A DNA stretch of 64,000 bases from Alphaproteobacteria bacterium UBA3612 (lineage in GTDB: Bacteria > Pseudomonadota > Alphaproteobacteria > Sphingomonadales > Sphingomonadaceae), in the NCBI GenBank assembly GCA_002375465.1, contig DFLT01000015.1, positions 1 through 64,000 of the forward strand, read 5' to 3'. Both the position numbers and the translations under genes were made by a program. The notes below the pieces were generated by a model. The model searched no databases and was not told the DNA's origin. It was given only the letters and a program-made list of their open reading frames with translations. Positions 61,685 to 64,000 of this stretch are shown in pieces (position 1 is the stretch's first letter; each line of letters starts with the position of its first letter).

Positions 61685-62442
61685 AAAGAATATTGATCGC
61701 GGGGCTGCTGGCTTCGGTGATCGCGCCGCCTGCAATGGCTGCGAAATGGGATGACCTATACCGCGAGGGCCAGTTCGCGGCAGCGGCCGATGCGGCGCGC
61801 GCGGCGGACACGCCAGACAGCCTGGCCCTGGCCGCACAGGCGACCCTGGTCATGGCCGCCTATCAGGCCGATACGGAGGAGCGCGCCCTGACGCTGATCG
61901 GTGACGCCATCGCCGATGCGGATACGGCGCTTTACATGAAGCCGAACCATGTCGGCGCGCTGCTGCAAAAGGCGATCGGCGTGGGGTATCGCGCGCAACT
62001 GTCGAAAAGCCCGTCCAAGGCGAAGGAAGCGCTGAGGCTGATGACGCAGGCGGCGAAGGCGGACCCGAAGAACGCCATGGCGCAGGCGTCCATCGGCGGC
62101 TGGCATTCAGGCGCCATCGGCCAAATAGGCGGATTCGCGGCGAAGCTGGCGCTGGGCGCCTCTGAGGACAAGGCCATTGCAGCGTTTGAAAAAGCGTTGG
62201 CGCTGGATGGGAAGAACCCGATCTGGCGCGCCTTTTACGCCATGGGCCTGATCGACATGGGCGAAGATAATGATGTTCAGCGCCTTCGCCGCATATTGGC
62301 GCCAGCCGCGGCGATGAAGCCGCGAAACGGTTTCGAACGTCTGCTGATCAACCGCGCCAAGCAGCTGCTGGCGGTCGTCGATGACAAGGGCGAATTGGAA
62401 GAGGTTGCCGAGGCGAACCGCCCCTTCGCCCAGTTCGATTGA
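61681..62442 (+). CDS. Periplasmic TPR-like repeat protein
   Basis: A 253-residue protein with a signal peptide (LLASVIAPPAMAAK) and a helical repeat body of tetratricopeptide type: DLYREGQFAAAADAARA, NHVGALLQKAIGVGYRA, NAMAQASIGGWHSG and EKALALDGKNPIWRAF. Probably a periplasmic scaffold; no partner evident. It starts at GTG overlapping the lysK stop. Confidence 0.82.
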   Translation: MKRILIAGLLASVIAPPAMAAKWDDLYREGQFAAAADAARAADTPDSLALAAQATLVMAAYQADTEERALTLIGDAIADADTALYMKPNHVGALLQKAIGVGYRAQLSKSPSKAKEALRLMTQAAKADPKNAMAQASIGGWHSGAIGQIGGFAAKLALGASEDKAIAAFEKALALDGKNPIWRAFYAMGLIDMGEDNDVQRLRRILAPAAAMKPRNGFERLLINRAKQLLAVVDDKGELEEVAEANRPFAQFD

Positions 62443-62485
62443 GCGAAGAGGCGGGGTCAGCCCCGGTGTGCCAGGAGGGCGCCCG

Positions 62486-63574
62486 CTATAGGTTGAGGGC
62501 GGTCTTCACCGCATCATGCGTAATCTGTCCGCCCTTTACATTCAGCCCTTCGGCAAGGCCGGGATCGGCGGCCAGGGCGGCGTCTACACCCATGTTGGCC
62601 AGCCGTACGATATAGGGAAGCGTGGCATTGTTGAGCGCGAAGGTGGAGGTGCGCGCCACCGCGCCCGGCATGTTCGCGACGCAATAGTGGATCACGTCCT
62701 CCTCCACATAGACAGGATCGCTATGTGTCGTGGGGCGCGACGTTTCGAAGCAGCCGCCCTGGTCGATGGCGACGTCGACGAGGACGGACCCGCGCTTCAT
62801 CGTCTTCAGCATTTCGCGGGTGACGAGCTTTGGCGCGGCGGCACCCGGAATGAGCACGCAGCCGATCAGCAGGTGTGAATTTTCCACCGCGCGCTGGACG
62901 GCGGCGGCGCTGGCGTAAACCGTCTTCACCCGATTCTGGAACAGCTCGTCCAGTTCGGCGAGGCGGAAGGTCGACACGTCGTAGATCGTCACGTCAGCGC
63001 CCAGGCCGACCGCCATCTGCGCCGCGTTGAAGCCGGAGATTCCGCCGCCCAGAATCGCGACCTTTGCCGGTGCGACGCCGGGAACGCCGCCCAGCAGGAT
63101 CCCCCTGCCGCCATTTTCCTTTTCCAGATAGTGCGCGCCCGCCTGAACGGAGAGGCGACCGGCAACCTGGCTCATGGGGCGCAGTAGCGGCAGACCGCCC
63201 GTGCGGTCGGTCACGGTTTCATAGGCAATGCAGGTCGCGCCCGATTTCATCAGTGCCTCTGCCTGCGGCTTGTCGGCGGCGAGGTGCAGATAGGTAAACA
63301 GAGTCTGGTGTGGTTTCAGCCATGCGCATTCGTGCAGCTGCGGCTCCTTCACCTTCACGATCATGTCGGCCGTTTCGAAAACGTCCTGTGGCGTCGGCAG
63401 GATCGTTGCGCCCACTGCACGGTAATCGTCGTCGGAAAAGTCGATGCCCGCACCGGCACCGGTTTCCACGAACACTTCGTGCCCGCCCGCCCCTGTGAGC
63501 TCGAAAACCGAAGCGGGCGTCATTCCGACGCGATATTCGTGAACCTTGATTTCCTTGGGAATACCAATCTTCAT
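62486..63574 (-). CDS. ald: Alanine dehydrogenase
   Basis: A 362-residue NAD-dependent enzyme interconverting alanine and pyruvate plus ammonia. Signatures: MKIGIPKEIKVHEYRVGMTP, the catalytic His in TLFTYLHLAADK, Rossmann motif ILGGGISGFNAAQMA and DVAIDQGGCFETSRPTTH. Monocistronic, convergent with the TPR gene and divergent from kup with a 253-bp gap. Confidence 0.96.
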   Translation of the reverse strand: MKIGIPKEIKVHEYRVGMTPASVFELTGAGGHEVFVETGAGAGIDFSDDDYRAVGATILPTPQDVFETADMIVKVKEPQLHECAWLKPHQTLFTYLHLAADKPQAEALMKSGATCIAYETVTDRTGGLPLLRPMSQVAGRLSVQAGAHYLEKENGGRGILLGGVPGVAPAKVAILGGGISGFNAAQMAVGLGADVTIYDVSTFRLAELDELFQNRVKTVYASAAAVQRAVENSHLLIGCVLIPGAAAPKLVTREMLKTMKRGSVLVDVAIDQGGCFETSRPTTHSDPVYVEEDVIHYCVANMPGAVARTSTFALNNATLPYIVRLANMGVDAALAADPGLAEGLNVKGGQITHDAVKTALNL

Positions 63575-63827
63575 TGTGACGACCTTTTTCGAATATTGCC
63601 TCTTGCCGCCGGGTCCCGGGGATCAAGCCGAATGTGAACTAAGTCAGCAAGGGGGACGTGCGTTCGGAGCGGCGCCGGCCTGCCATGATTGGCGACCTTG
63701 CCAGCGTCGGCGCCGCAATAGGACAAATGAAGCTTGGACTCCACCATATTTGCCCACGGGGTTGCGAAGTGCTAGGCGCCGCCGCCTTCATGCTGCACCT
63801 GCGAAGTGAGCGTTCGGGACCTATTCT

Positions 63828-64000
63828 ATGTCCGCATCCCAAAAACCGCTGACCGGCGAAGATCGCCACTGGGCCACGGCCAAGCTGGCGCTCGGCGCGA
63901 TCGGCATCGTTTTCGGCGATATCGGTACATCGCCGCTTTATGCGTTTCGCGAGACATTCGTGGGGCCGCATCCGCTCGCGCTGGACCCATTGCACGTCTA
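63828..64000 (+). CDS. kup: Kup-family potassium transporter, 5' part
   Basis: The first 57 codons of a Kup (KUP/HAK/KT) potassium uptake permease, cut by the window end. The N-terminal signature LALGAIGIVFGDIGTSPLYA is unmistakable. It starts at ATG 63828. The remaining ~570 codons lie outside. Confidence 0.93.
   Translation, partial: MSASQKPLTGEDRHWATAKLALGAIGIVFGDIGTSPLYAFRETFVGPHPLALDPLHV

Overview
The window looks like a chromosomal segment of an alphaproteobacterium of the order Sphingomonadales. Markers are serine palmitoyltransferase with a dedicated acyl carrier protein (sphingolipid synthesis), the F1-ATPase inhibitor subunit zeta, class I lysyl-tRNA synthetase, MipZ, an alanine/lysine-rich phasin, PEP-CTERM proteins, and a consensus alphaproteobacterial general-stress (EcfG) promoter before dps. 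GC is high almost throughout. Two low-GC patches (about 25.65-27.5 kb and 52.5-53.2 kb) and the left end stand out as accessory. Genus is not resolved. I saw no tRNA, rRNA, CRISPR array or intact mobile element.

Layout. 0-5.4 kb: divergent LysR/MFS pair, a truncated tyrosine recombinase, an HSL-type esterase, about 0.8 kb without a recognisable gene, and an aldo/keto reductase. 5.7-11.6 kb: a complete seven-function Mrp Na+/H+ antiporter operon with A and B fused. 11.7-18.7 kb: two small secreted proteins, a 1,676-residue autotransporter with eight 261-bp repeats, and a SET-domain protein. 18.8-22.2 kb: Lrp-type regulator, ilvE, an SDR lacking the catalytic Tyr and Lys, a cupin and a lone receiver domain. 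22.6-25.6 kb: nrdA and nrdB, the former lacking an ATP cone.

25.7-31.5 kb: a low-GC HipA-like kinase/DUF3037 pair, two PEP-CTERM proteins, an EF-hand lipoprotein behind a near-consensus EcfG promoter, an 18-bp tandem repeat, and another lipoprotein. 31.5-36.3 kb: a leftward series with flavin reductase-like protein, HAD phosphatase, a cystathionine gamma-synthase-family enzyme, NYN RNase, VOC protein, monothiol glutaredoxin, BolA and ATPase inhibitor zeta. 36.5-46.6 kb: purC, an LppC-like lipoprotein, rsmI, yraN, gshB, phhA, dps, an acyl-CoA dehydrogenase, a 2-hydroxyacid dehydrogenase, then ACP plus serine palmitoyltransferase.

46.9-55.4 kb: the iron-sulfur and FAD subunits of a xanthine-dehydrogenase-type hydroxylase without the molybdopterin subunit, YbjQ, a membrane protein, yebC-ruvC-ruvA (no ruvB), glpX, small unknown ORFs, an NDUFS4-like complex I subunit, polyprenyl diphosphate synthase, chorismate mutase and clpS. 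55.5-64 kb: phasin, phosphomannomutase/phosphoglucomutase, membrane J-protein, mipZ, panC, lysK, a periplasmic repeat protein, alanine dehydrogenase and the start of kup.

The best candidates for something under-described are the HipA-like/DUF3037 islet, the CoxS-CoxM pair without CoxL, the active-site-deficient SDR next to a cupin, and the small-ORF islet after glpX. None is proven novel from sequence alone.
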